NCBI GenBank assembly: GCA_013397845.1
Contig: VZTG01010512.1
Location: 697,440 to 761,439 of the forward strand
DNA from: Melanocharis versteri
Taxonomy: Eukaryota; Chordata; Aves; Passeriformes; Melanocharitidae
Direction of reading: 5' to 3'
DNA length: 64,000 nucleotides
In this document: in pieces, positions 1-12,099 of the stretch
Numbering within the stretch: the first letter of the stretch is position 1
Layout: each line of letters opens with the position of its first letter
The notes under the pieces: model-generated
The model's database searches: none
What the model saw: the letters and a program-made list of their open reading frames with translations, nothing else
What the model was told of the DNA's origin: nothing
Made by a program: the position numbers and the translations under genes

Positions 1-1780
1 AAGTAGATATTCTTTCAATAGAAGTGCCTAAAAACATATCACTGGATAAGTGCAATCAAAAGAAAGTGGTGCTATGCTCATTCTTGCTAAGTGTATATGC
101 CCTTTCTCCTCTGCCCTGGCTGATGCCAGATCCCAAGGACCTCATAGGGTATCGGTCTATGATAGACAGCTACTGCCTCTGAAGTAGCTAGTGCTACTTT
201 TCTTTGGTTTTTTCATGCGCCTTTCATAAAAGCTCATTCTACATGAGAGTAGACCAGACGGGTGGCCCAGAACTAAATCTAATACATCTAATACATTATC
301 TACATTCTAGCACTTCAAAGATTAAAGCTTCAAAGCCATGCTCTCTGCTGCTGAAGTGCCAGAAATCATAGGACAGTAGAACTCAAGCACCATGGTAATG
401 TTTCTCTTTTATATTTATTGATTTATGTCCTTTTAAAGGCATTATGTAATTCTCTGAAATGAGGCAGCCTCCTGCCAGACACAGGAACAGGGAATGAAGG
501 GACAAAAGACATGCTGATGCTGAGGGTAATAGGTAGCACCACAACACAGGTAAAAGAACCAGAGCAGGCTGTACACCAGCTTCTTCAGGTGCCAAAGAAA
601 AATGTAGTCCTAAATGAAAGATGAAGAGCTAAGATTTTAGCTTAGATTGTCCAGTCTTCTCAAAATCTCTCCATAGCTTCTCACAGCTAATCCTATTGTA
701 GTCAATGCTGCTGTGGTTTGCTTATTGTTAAAGCTAGTTCTTGAGTTCTGACAGTGCCACAGTCACACCTTTGCTTACAGAAGAGAGATATTTAAAGCTT
801 CTGATCTTGATTCCGATGCTGACTGGTTCTGTTACTTGAGACTCAGTCTCTCCTTTCACCACATCATTGAGGATGATGCAGTTTCCCATCATTAATAATA
901 CGCTTTAGATGTAAATAGTAAATTATCAGTATTTATATTCCTCTGGAATCTAAATCTATAAATTTCTAGATCAGTAATGATTATGAAGACTATGCCAAAA
1001 CTTCCATAAAATGAGGTTGCTTTTATTTTAGAAACTGCAAACTGTAATGTAGGGACTTGCTAAAAACATTGGAGAGCAGTAGCGAAGAAATTAGGAAAGC
1101 AGTTTCTTAAATGAGAGTGTTTAGTCGCAGGTTGTAATGACTGGTAATCTTTCTGCTGTTTAGAGTTCAGTGCTCTTTCCAAAATAATAGTACAAATCCA
1201 TGAAAAAATAATGTACTTAAACATCTTTTCCAGAATCATGTGAACCATGTTATGCAAACGAAGACTTATCCCTGCCCTAACAATTTAGTGCCTCCTACTC
1301 CTTTGCCTTCAATAGAAAACAAGACTATGCTGAGGTACGCTGATTTTTTAACAGTGCAATTCTGTTGTAGGTGAATGTTTTTAACTCCCAAAGAAGGCAG
1401 GAGGCACTGAGCACTAATATTCTGGATGACAATCCAGCTAGCTCTGTATTATCATTTCTCATACAAGCAAGCAGCCTTCTAATCAGAATTAGCTAATGAT
1501 TTAAGAGAAATGAAATAACGTTTAATGTAGAAAACCCAAACAACAAGGTAAATATTAGATACTGCTGTACAAAGCCAAGAAGATGAGTGATTTAATACTT
1601 ATTTAATTGATAATGAGATTAAGAGAAATACATAAGAACCTACCTGTACAAGTTGGACAGATGCCGCATCCAGAATAGTCTGAAGTCTTCTATATTTTTG
1701 CCCAATAATGATTGTTTAGACCATAATAGTTGTAAACATAACATTAAACATATTCAGGTCTTGATTGGACTTCTGTTTCT

Positions 1781-1865
1781 TGTTTTTTTCTCTCTTTCTC
1801 TTTCTTACCTTCCGTCTTCTCTCTTTCTTTCCCCCCTTCTTCCTTTCTTTCTATTGCTTTGTTTG
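1781..1865. repeat. Polypyrimidine (C/T-rich) low-complexity tract
   Basis: Nearly pure pyrimidines on the + strand, with TTTCTC/CTTTCT units. A second, T-rich pyrimidine stretch follows at 2009-2050. Such mirror-like tracts can adopt non-B DNA, but nothing here shows function. Confidence 0.85.
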
Positions 1866-4800
1866 TATCTCGTAACTAAGCACTGTGTGGTCTGGCAAGT
1901 GGCTAAGCAAGTAAACAGTGAGGTTCCTTCTCTTACTTGCAAGCCAAACCTAGCAGCTGCTGGTTTGAAGTTGAGGGCAACGACATGTCTGCTAAGGCTG
2001 TTTACACGCCTTCCTTTTTTTTCTTTCTTTCTTTCTTTTTTTTTTTTTATTCCCCTGGTAGTTCACTTGCCAGGTAATGAGAGTCAGCTTTTAGGAAGTG
2101 GCTGAGTGTAAATCTCTGGGTTCGTCGACTTACAAGGACTCAATTGGATTACCTGACGCACACGGGAGCATTAGATCTAAACCCCCGTAGACTGATGTCA
2201 CTTTCAGCCCCCGGCCAATCCAGGGAGCAACAGCACAACCAAAGCAGAGACTGATGGTCTGAGGGGTGAGTGTGTCTTTTATGAACAGCAAAATCCTTCA
2301 GACTCAATCAACAATGCAGATTAGATTTTATCTGGCAGGAAAATAAACCAACCCAAAACTGAAGGAAGGAAATTTGATCATTTTTTAATATTGTCTAGTC
2401 TGAAATTTTTTTGTTAATTATAGCAGGCTGCAGCTATGCACAGAGCAGGGCAGAGGGAGCTCTTGGGATGCTGCAGGGCAACTGTGAGCTGGGTGTAAGA
2501 AAGTAAAGGGAACAAAATCTTAGTGAAACAGAAGAGAGTTCTATTGGACTTACCAAGTAAGCTCTTCACATTAGTTGTTCCTTCATTCTTCCCAGCTCTG
2601 TTTCTCTTTAATTCCATATTTTTGGGTTTTTTATAGGTCCACAAATCTGCATTTGTTTAATCTTTCTCCCTATATTTTGTCCCTGAACAATGGGATTTGC
2701 AAATGCATTTTCATCTACAATCCTTATGACAGTACCTCACAGGTGACTGTAGTGTAGATTTCTCTCTTCATGTCAAAATGAAAATCTTGGATTTTTTCAT
2801 TGCCTAACTTCATGCTACTAGTAATTTAAGTTCAATGTGGGGAAAAAAAACCAAACCAGCCTCATATTTCCTTTTTTCTTTCTCAGTCACTGTGAATGTT
2901 GCTACTGTTGTCCCTAGCCCACACTCTGGATTTCACATTCAATTTGGTCAACCCTTCCACTGTTGACGTATGCTTTTGAGGAAAATATGCAAGCTATGGC
3001 CTTCTTTATTTATCCCTAAAGAAAATTTATTCAGGTTTTCATCTCTCAATGGCTGTAAATCCCTCTCTTTTTACACTTAGAAATGCAATATTGCCTTATC
3101 CAAAATGTCACAGAAAACATATTTTGCTGAATTCTCACACTGGGTACATCACCCATCCTTTCATATCCTTCTCTGGTCCCTTTAGTTTGTAGCAGCAAAA
3201 TAAAACTATTTTTTTATTAATTCTGGCTTGGTCCAGAAGTCATAAATCTGATCTGACTGGCAGTCTGACAGGACTGCAGGCAGGAATAAAACTAGATAGA
3301 AAGGTCTCATGTCTGAGATGTCCCAAACAGAACATGCTGGAGTTGGCAAACCAGCTTTTACTGATAAACCTTACCAACTGTGCAAAAGAAACTATTTGTT
3401 GCCTTCTCCTGTGATCATTGGACTGATACTGCTCTTATTTTTTGAATTTGTGGATCCAGATACCAAAAGATCAGCAAAAAGGTTATTAATGAAAAAAAAA
3501 GAAAATCTGAGAATTGATGCAGCTCAGGAAGTATTTTGCTTATTGTCCAATACAGTTACACTATCAGGATAAAAGCAACACAGAAGTTTGTGGCTGCTCC
3601 TTCCCCAGGTAACATGTGGGGAGGAGATAGGAAGTTATTTTTAGTGATGCATTTGTAGCTACCAGATTTGATTTAAGTAGGTGTGTGTATAATGCTGTTT
3701 GTGGAGTTAACAGGCTGTGTGGGTTGTTGAATCATTTTGCTAGTGATAATGTGTTGTGTGAACATGATCCCGTTAAATCAGGTAGAAATGCTGATTTGAT
3801 TAATTAATCAAATTTCCTAAAGACTTTATGCTCTATTGCTTTTAGAAAAGACTCAATGATTCTTCTCATGAAAACATGCAATTACAAACCTGTAGTAGTT
3901 CTGTTGGTGTAAGCAGCAGTTCCAGATCTGTGAGATCAAACTCTCACCCATGGTTTCTTCTTTATTCTAAATAGTCATTGAAAACAGCCATTTTAGAAAA
4001 TCACTCACAACCTACTGATTTGAACTCAAAGCAGTATTTCGACTCATAAACTCAAAATAAACAGTATGAGAGTTTCAGTTGAATTCCTTCTGTTCATCTA
4101 TTGAATCCTCACTGTGTACAGGTGACATGTATGTAATTGCAGCAAAGTTTATGTAACTAGATCACTATGAAAGAAGGTTAACAAGATGAAAGACTATTTA
4201 TCCCAGTGAAGGAACTGCTGGATGGAGGCTTAGGATCTCCCTTATGTTCCCTCCAGCTTTCTGAGAACCAGCAATGGCTAGAATCCAATTATTCTCTGAC
4301 ATTAATGCCTTTTTATCCTGCAGAAGCTGAAGTGTGGGAAGCTCTTAAAGTTTACATAAAGGTGAAGATTACTATTTACTTCTCAACTGATGGTGGTACA
4401 AGTAAGCTGTCAAAACTACAACCACAGCTCAGGCCTGTGGTTTCTGTTAAACAGAGAAGACTTACAGTGCTTCTGCTAAGTTTGAACTAGTTTTAGTTTG
4501 GAGTCCCATGGAGCTTGAGCTGTCAGAGCTTGAGCTTACAGAAGAATCAGGGAATCTCCCTTTTTGTTTTGGATCTGCTCAAGTCATACAACAGGACCTA
4601 ACCACTTCTGATAGTGAACTTCCGTTCATCATCCCTGTGTCTGCTAGATGTGCAAATTACAGTTTTACTATTATATGGTTTCTAAGCTGATTGGAATTTG
4701 TCCAGTCATCTATAATTACCTTAGCAAAGTAATACAGGGAGGTGAGTCCACGCTCTTGTTCTGGTCTTTGCTGTCGGGGGTGTTTCACAGCAGTGTCATC

Positions 4801-7639
4801 GCGGGAATCACATCTGATTTGTGTAACCCTAAGCCCAGTTTAAAAAAAATTTAAAAAGACAAGAGGCCAGTATCTGAACAGCCTGTTTCCCTTCAAGAAA
4901 TAATTCCTAAGGTAATTTTAAAAATACCACTAAGTTGAGAGTGAAGGTATATTGGAGTTTGTTTCTATGTTTGTGTTGAAGAGTGCAGGGAGGCAGCATA
5001 ACTCTTATTGCCACTCATGAGAGTAACCAGTTTTCCTTAAGAACAATAGCTGGCAAAGTCTGGCTCAAACTTCTGGGAGTTTCTAAATCTTTAAAAAGTT
5101 CTGTGAATGGACGAGACCCAGCTAAAATACCACTTTCAGTTCAGTATGTTTAATTTGCTTTTGCTTCTTACACTGCTTTTGAGATGTGATGTGAGGCAAG
5201 AAAACATTATTGAACAAGTAGCTCATGTTTGTGACACCTGATTACAGCTCTGCTGATCCCAGAAGTAATTCAATGGGAGGCCAGTATTCCTATGATACAT
5301 CCTCCAATGCATCCATCTAGGATACAAGAAGAGAGGCTGTGAAGTGATTACTGTTTAATGCCAAATGCTCTCAGACTGTAATGGAACCACTTTCTAAATT
5401 ACAAAAGTAAGTTCAGGCCATTAATCTGAGGAAAGAAAGACTGAAGCTTTAAAGGTTTCTGGGATATGGGATGGAATTCCATGTATATACTCAATGCATA
5501 GTTTCATGAAAAATAGCCATTTTACCCAGCAAGGACATGGATGCTGGTTGTAAGGGGAAAAAAAAAATCATCTTTTCTCTCTTTTGGAATAGAGATTTTG
5601 TGTTTGTTATGCTCTTTGGCACCACAATGAAACCTGTGTATATTAACATATACTTGTGTATATTAGATTAACACTTTACTTAGAGAGTGAAAATAATTTT
5701 TCTTTACAATAGCTGAAGTGATCAAAATATATCTTCATTCCAAAATCCTAGAATGAATGTGCATAAGTCATCACAGGGTACTATTCCATAAGGCAGAGAT
5801 GTGTGCAGGCACCAAACTAGCATAAAGAGTTTCACCCACAGGGGATCATTTGCCATTGAAGCTATCCTCCCTATTCTGCCTAATGTGGTTCACTGAATGC
5901 TAAGTAAGATTTTGTGCAGTATAGAGTTAGCGCACACTATTAAGTATCTTCAAAATGCTTTGGTAAAATCATAAGATTTACCAAGTCAAAAGAGATAGGA
6001 CTAAGTTGTCTGTATTCCTCCTCTACCTGCCATTTAGCTCACCGTCACTTGTTTTTCAAAACTCCTTTCTGGAGTTATCAGGTTTTTGTATTGGAATCAT
6101 TATATGCAGTGCTAGATTCAACTAACATTTAGACAGGCTGTAAGACAATTGCTGTTGGCCAATTTCATTTTCCAGCTCTTTTCAGAGATAATGTATGACA
6201 CATTATCTAACCTAGAAAGGGTGTTTGCATTTAGGAGTTGAAATTTAAAAACTTTGACAAGAATTGGTGCACTCCTGGGAAATCTTTTTTTTTTTTTTAA
6301 CCAGAAGGACAAGGTTGGGGATAAAGAACACTGAATGCTGGTTGGAGTGACTGTTACTCAAACTTTGCCTTCAGTATCCCCTGTGTTCAGTGCCAGAGTC
6401 ATCAATGGTGTTGTTCTGGGTAAGGTCACTAAAATTTGGTTAACTTTGCTCTGGAATTATTCTTAGAAAGCCAAATACTAAGTCTTCATTGATAAAGGTG
6501 CAGGAAGGGATGTCAGTATGTAATTTAGAAAGGTAATGCCAAACGCCAAGAACTTTTCTCAAAGTAGTATAAATAAAGAACGCCCTAGGCTGTGTTAATA
6601 TTGTGTGTAGAAAGATGAGGCATGTGACTCCACAAACAATGTTTTCTAATAGTTAACCTACACATCCTTCCACAAACAATTTCCAGTTGGCTGAATGTGT
6701 CTAATGATTGCACATAGTTTGCTGCCTATTTACTCAGTGTAACAATTAATATAAATTAGCCATAAATGGAATTATGGCAGCTCAGGAAGAACTTTTCAGG
6801 AACAACAAAGAAGGGATTAATAGTACTAATGATATTTGAGAGAACAAAGTTTCTTGACTACATGTGCAGAAATGTCTGAGCTTCAGTATCAGCCGTGAGC
6901 ATGGCCCCACCTTCCCGTTCCCATCTGTAACCTGTCGCATGGTGCCCCATGGTGGCTGATTGCCTCCTCTTACATTTGCTCAAGCCAGCAAGTGCTCCAC
7001 TCAGTTTGGTTACTACTAAACAAAAATATTTGCCCCAGTTCATCATTACTTGCTAATAGTCAGAATTCAAATTTATAACTGCATTTTGCAACTCCTGTCT
7101 GTTTCTAGTTCAATTTAAAGAGGAAACACAGGTCCCTCTACCTGTGTTTTCATGGAGTTGATTTCATAATGCTTTGCAAGACATAATTAATCAAAAAAAT
7201 CTAGCTGTTGCAATGTTTCTTTCATTAGATTATTTTCATTTTTAAAAGGAAACATTTTAACATCAGCTGTATTCATCAGCAATAAGTATGTGTGATTTTT
7301 CTTTGTACACCTTTCTAGGTTGTAATATGTCTATTAATTTGGGGTTTGCTAGGAAATTTCCATTTCACTTTCTTATGTGAAATGCAGCTTCTTTGCCACA
7401 ACCAATGGTGAAAAAAAATGTTTTAGAAAGATATTATTACCAAAATGCTTTATTTATTTCTATTTGTATTACTTCTGGAATGTTCTAAAAACTTTCATGG
7501 TCTGTATTGTCTTCCCACATATATCTGTCTTCCCTAGCAAACAATATTTATCAATCTGTTTTCAGAACAGGGTATGGATGTTGATCCTGGCTGTGGCTTC
7601 TCAAGCTCTAGCTTGGAAAAACTGGGCCCCTTGAGTACA

Positions 7640-8050
7640 CACAATTCCTATTGATCACTTCTTGATGAAGTGGCTCTTTCAAACACCTTCCCTTTGACCG
7701 AGAGGACTGATGAAAAAACTTGCTTGTGCTCGAGTCCCTTAATGCTGCTCCGAGGGCTCTGTAGTGCCTCTCCATGCTTCCTAGCTGTACCAGAGATGCC
7801 CACATGAAAATCAGCAGCAGATAACAGCCAGTGGACAGCACAAGGCTTGGCAATCTCTCAGTGACATTCCTGGGAAGCAGCACACCCCTCTAGACAGCAT
7901 GTCAGGTCAGCAAACCAGCGCCTCCATGCCTCCAGAAGAGAGTCATCTACTGCTGTCACCTGCCACTTTTCTTAGGAGCACTGGTTATTGTTCAGGGAGC
8001 AGATGGGGCTGCCTCATCCAGCTCCAGAACCTCTCCTGATGTGACAAGGT
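7640..8050 (-). mobile_element. CR1-like LINE fragment (5'/ORF1-region type)
   Basis: Read on the - strand, this stretch resembles avian CR1 5'-region sequence I remember: a motif like ggcaggtgacagcagtagat, then gatgactctcttctgg, then a block ending in ttaagggactcgagcacaag. It is an internal, diverged fragment without a recognisable CR1 3' terminus and encodes nothing intact. The boundaries are approximate and the family assignment is from memory. Confidence 0.5.
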
Positions 8051-9971
8051 CTTTCCTCCTCAGTCTGCAGAGCGGTGAAGCGGTTCTGCAAGGGCACATG
8101 CCTAGGATATCTTGTTTCTATTTTCAGCTTGTCTAAAAGTGACTGTAGGCATAATCAGGCATTTACTTGCAAAACAGCTATGTTGGTTTAAGCCACCTTG
8201 TGTCTGTTCACTACAGTCCCACTCGGCTGAGTTATTATGTGTATTATGCTAATCCATTTTGGTGCAAAAATAAATCACTGTTCTTTACTATGGATGCTTT
8301 GTGAACAAAAATGACTACTCCTTCTATCTTTTGACCCATGTTTTTATGTTATAGAATCTCATTTTTGACATTTTGATTTTTGTACATCAAAATTTGTGTC
8401 AGACAATTCAGATCTATTTCCTTGTCTCCAAAGATTTCAGTCTGAATTTTTTGCTTTGCACTTTATAAACATCAATATGTATAATTTAAAAACATTCATA
8501 AACATTTATAAGTGCATTTGTACACATAAACTTGGTTTACTACCCCGAGTATGGTAATTGACAAGGCAATGAAAATCCTAGAAAAAAGGCAAAACTTGGA
8601 TGTAATTTCATGCCTGTTGAATCCAAACACTTCAATGTTCATAAACCTACTTGTATACCAGTGCATGGGAGTGAGAAAGTTTGCAGTATTTTGACATAAT
8701 TCAGATTTTACTGACACTTTTAAAATCCAAGTATTTATTAAACACTCAACAACTGCTTATTTTAAAGCAGCAGTCCAAATCCAAGACTACTGCTACATAA
8801 ACAATGAATCTGAGGAGGTAAGAGAATGATTAACAATTATATGTAGGCTGGGGTTGATTTTCATGCTCCAGATTGTTCATTGATTTAATTTTGAAGTTTC
8901 TAGTACTAAACAAACCTGCTCATCAGATTCTTCTCATTTATAAAATTTCATATTTATTTTGAAAAGGAAGATTCAAGTTCTGAGGTTGGTGATTCCCATT
9001 ATTTTTCCAAAGAGACCCTTATCAGCTTTCAGCTTTTCTCACTATTTACTATGCACCATGTAAAACCCAGCACCAAAAATCCTGTCAAATTTATGGCGCT
9101 CCAGGGCCTCAGTAGGCCCAGTCCTTGCCGGAAAGATCTTGCCCCTGCAGGTACCCACACTTCCTTCCACAGTCTTCTCTCTTTATATTGTTCTGCAACA
9201 CTTTTTTCCCTTTCTGCTACTGATTCTCTATGAAGAAATATGAATCTTCTGTCTGGTTGTCTGTATGTTCTGTCCTAATGAATCCATACTCCTGCTCTCT
9301 ACTGTATCCTTCTAATCTGTTGAGAGGTCCAGAAAAAATGCTGGCTTTGTTGAAGCCTGTTTCAAAATACCTGTTTGCTTTCATGATTATCAGAAATTTA
9401 GTTTTGTATTTTCTTGGATATCAGTCAGGACAATCCAGAAAACAGTTTCCACCCAGACATATGTAATAGAGGAGTGTAGCCATAATGTTGGTTCTCAATG
9501 ACATTCTCAAAGTTTAATTTTCTTACATAGGGACTTGTTTTGAAAATTGATTATACACACAATCAAAGAAACTTTTGGTCTTACTTGAAGAGTTACTATT
9601 TCAATGTCTTGCAAATTTTGCATAATGTACAGGAACTTCATAGCTTATCTATCATATTATCTTTATTTTTAAAGCAATTATACTGGTAAACAGAAAATTT
9701 ATGGTATGAAATTCTTCCTTTCAGAGTTTTCCTTCATAAAACCTTTACGTAATTTCCAGCCTCTATTATCATGCTTTACAACAACACCAACCTGATCTTT
9801 TTGTATATTTTCTGCATCATTATTTCTGTTGTTTATCAGCTTTACATTCAAGATAGCAATAGATGCTGATTGTACACAAGATTGTAAGGACTAGTTTTAA
9901 GTCACTCAGAAACACATCTCTTTCTAAAAGCATTAACTTTGTAAACTATAAAATATTAATGAGAATTTGAG

Positions 9972-9997
9972 TACCTTAAAGGAATACCTTAAAGGAA
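9972..9997. repeat. Perfect 13-bp tandem duplication
   Basis: The unit taccttaaaggaa occurs twice head to tail with no mismatch. Confidence 0.95.
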
Positions 9998-11569
9998 GAC
10001 TGGTGGGTGACAAACTTGGATCCTCAGCAAAACACTGTATTATATTTTAAAGGGACTGTTGTCCTTCACTTGCAAATCTCAGTGCAATTTTACATCAGAT
10101 GGGATGATCAGGAACAATGACTCTCCCAAAAACATTAGGAGTAACATCAATTCTGTAACGCCATAGGACTTGTTGCAAATGACTGAACTGGCTGAACATG
10201 ATGTCACCTCACCTGTTTCTTACTTTGCAGAGACCAGAGGTTAACACTGGAAGTCTATGTGCCAACACAAATAAACATCTGAATGTGTCATGACCTCAAT
10301 CAGCCCCAATCAGCAGGCTGTTTTAATTACCCGGCCAAGATGAATATGACCAATCCAGATTAAGTTTTGCCTGCTGTGTACTTTGGGCATTTATATTGCC
10401 CCTTCTGCCTTCTGAGCTTTGCCTATGGCATATGTAAACATGGAAGGGAATGCAATATCTAGCTCTACTCTAACACATTGCAATAGGAAAAAACCTTGGA
10501 GCTAAAAGCTGGTTAATGCTGTTTGGGTCCTGTCCTATGGAAATGATCAGAGGTAATGTGGGAGGTGTGTCTTAGAAACACAGAGCCCAGAGGCACGTAA
10601 GCAAGACTGGTGGCGGAGTCGCAGCAATAGTTTTTGGAAAAAAAAAAAAAAAGAAAAAGTAGATAGAAAGGAGGCATCATATATCTGTCTGTGGAAATCT
10701 GTAAGAGAACCACTTTAACATATGGAAAGAAATTGCTTAAATTACGTGAGAATTTTAAGAGCAGCATGCAGAGGTCTCACCAAAATGGGTGTATGAGTAG
10801 TATATGGACAGAATTACGGAGGTGAAACTTTTAGCACCAAGATAGTGGGCAAAACAGGAATATTCTAAAGCACTGCCTTTAGCATGTAAAAGTCCATGCT
10901 TATTAAAGAGGGATAAAAGCTGTTATCAACAAAAATCTTGATATGTGAAATGTTAATTTTCACAGTACCCTGTGCCTAACTGGCAGATTTTATGTATTTT
11001 TAAATACTGCTCATATGGCCTTTTCTTGCAGCAAACATATACAAAGGTTTGCTGCAGCTTGCTGAATGGCCTCCTTTTGTCTATAAGCAGGGACCTTCCT
11101 GAAGAAAAGAAGAAAAAAAAAAAAAAAGAAAAAACCCCACAATGATATACCAAAGAAAATATTTAAAGTCTAAGAAGAGAGTACTTATGTCAGGTGCCAG
11201 GAACCAAAGGCAATGGTAATGAAAAACTCAAAATCCTATAAAGAGGTACTAAAGATTTAGAGGGAAAACTGCACCAACCCAGACACAGAACAAGAAAATG
11301 TTACACCACTCCAGATGCCCAATAATGAGATAAAGCAGTGTCATGCCAGGCATGCAGCGGGAAGCCTGGAGTTGCCAAGGCTGTGAAAGATGTCTGGGAG
11401 CAGCACCGATGCCAGGGTGCGAGGGAGGGTGCCAGCGCACTGGCACACAGCGCCAGGCCAAAGGCCTGAAAACATGGAAATATTTCATGAAAGCCGCAGC
11501 AGGAAGAGACGTCTGGCTACCGGGCGTAATCCAGGAAAGGAACTGCCCCAGGGGAAAGGGCGCAGAGGA

Positions 11570-11990
11570 GGCAGAGCGATGCTGGTTCCCAGCAGGGATG
11601 CGCGGGCCCGGGGCAGCCGGGGCGCCAAAGCCCCCGCAGGGACGCGGTGGGAGCCGGGCGGGCCGGGGGCNTTTACGTTCCGACGGGCGGGAACGGAGCC
11701 GGGGCCGGCCGTGCCCTTGCCCGGGGGCGGGCGGCGGTGCGGGGCCCTCCGGCCCGGTGACCTTCCGTGTCTGCTCGAGGCTGGGGGGGCGGGAGAGGTG
11801 CGNNNNNNNNNNNNNNNNNNNNNNNNNNNNNNNNNNNNNNNNNNNNNNNNNNNNNNNNNNNNNNNNNNNNNNNNNNNNNNNNNNNNNGGGGCTCCTCCTC
11901 CTCCTCCCGGGAGCGGGGGCACCCGGGCAGGCCGGGCTGGCCGCTCCGGCTTCGGGAAGGAGCGTTGCAGGGCAGGGTGGTGGGAAGGCA
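11570..11990 (+). promoter_or_regulatory. CpG island, probable MAPK8 promoter and first non-coding exon
   Basis: This stretch is strongly GC- and CpG-rich against AT-rich flanks and contains GC-box-like sequences (gggggcgggc near 11723, gggggggcggg near 11784). It is interrupted by an 85-base gap and a single N. It is the only strong CpG island upstream of MAPK8, and MAPK8 needs an upstream non-coding exon because its ATG exon opens with an acceptor. A plausible donor is GTGAGT at 12094. The 'first exon' part is inference; the transcription start cannot be fixed through the gap. A bidirectional promoter serving an unseen gene to the left is possible. Confidence 0.6.
11803..11887. other. Assembly gap (85 N) inside the CpG island
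   Basis: Unsequenced bases in the GC-rich promoter region, with another single N at 11671. The missing sequence may hold the MAPK8 transcription start. Confidence 1.
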
Positions 11991-12093
11991 GCCCTCCGTG
12001 GGCAACTGCCGTGACCTTGCCCTTAAAAATGCCTCTTAAAGCAGAAAATACTTCTCTTGGATAATGTAACTGCTCCAGATACGGGGGCTGGGG

Positions 12094-12099
12094 GTGAGT
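12094..12099 (+). promoter_or_regulatory. Candidate 5' splice site of a MAPK8 non-coding exon 1
   Basis: GTGAGT preceded by Gs sits just downstream of the CpG island, in the position expected for the donor of a leader exon. No transcript evidence is available, and the motif is common by chance. Confidence 0.25.

Larger units (their letters stand above)
1..11569. other. Intergenic region upstream of MAPK8
   Basis: AT-rich sequence with stop codons in all frames and no exon pattern that I recognise. It contains a polypyrimidine stretch (1781-1865), a small CpG cluster (2120-2265), a CR1-like fragment (7640-8050), a 13-bp tandem duplication (9972-9997) and several short poly(A)/poly(T) runs. 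Small open frames here look like chance. Confidence 0.6.

Noticed and set aside
1653..2105. 150-codon open frame on the + strand
   Set aside because: It runs through the polypyrimidine tract and encodes mostly Leu, Ser, Phe and Pro, which is low-complexity translation rather than a protein.
11343..12064. Overlapping open frames of about 220 codons on both strands through the CpG island
   Set aside because: They arise because GC-rich sequence has few stops and the 85 N bases are read as unknown residues. Frames are open on both strands, there is no recognisable domain, and no splice structure fits.
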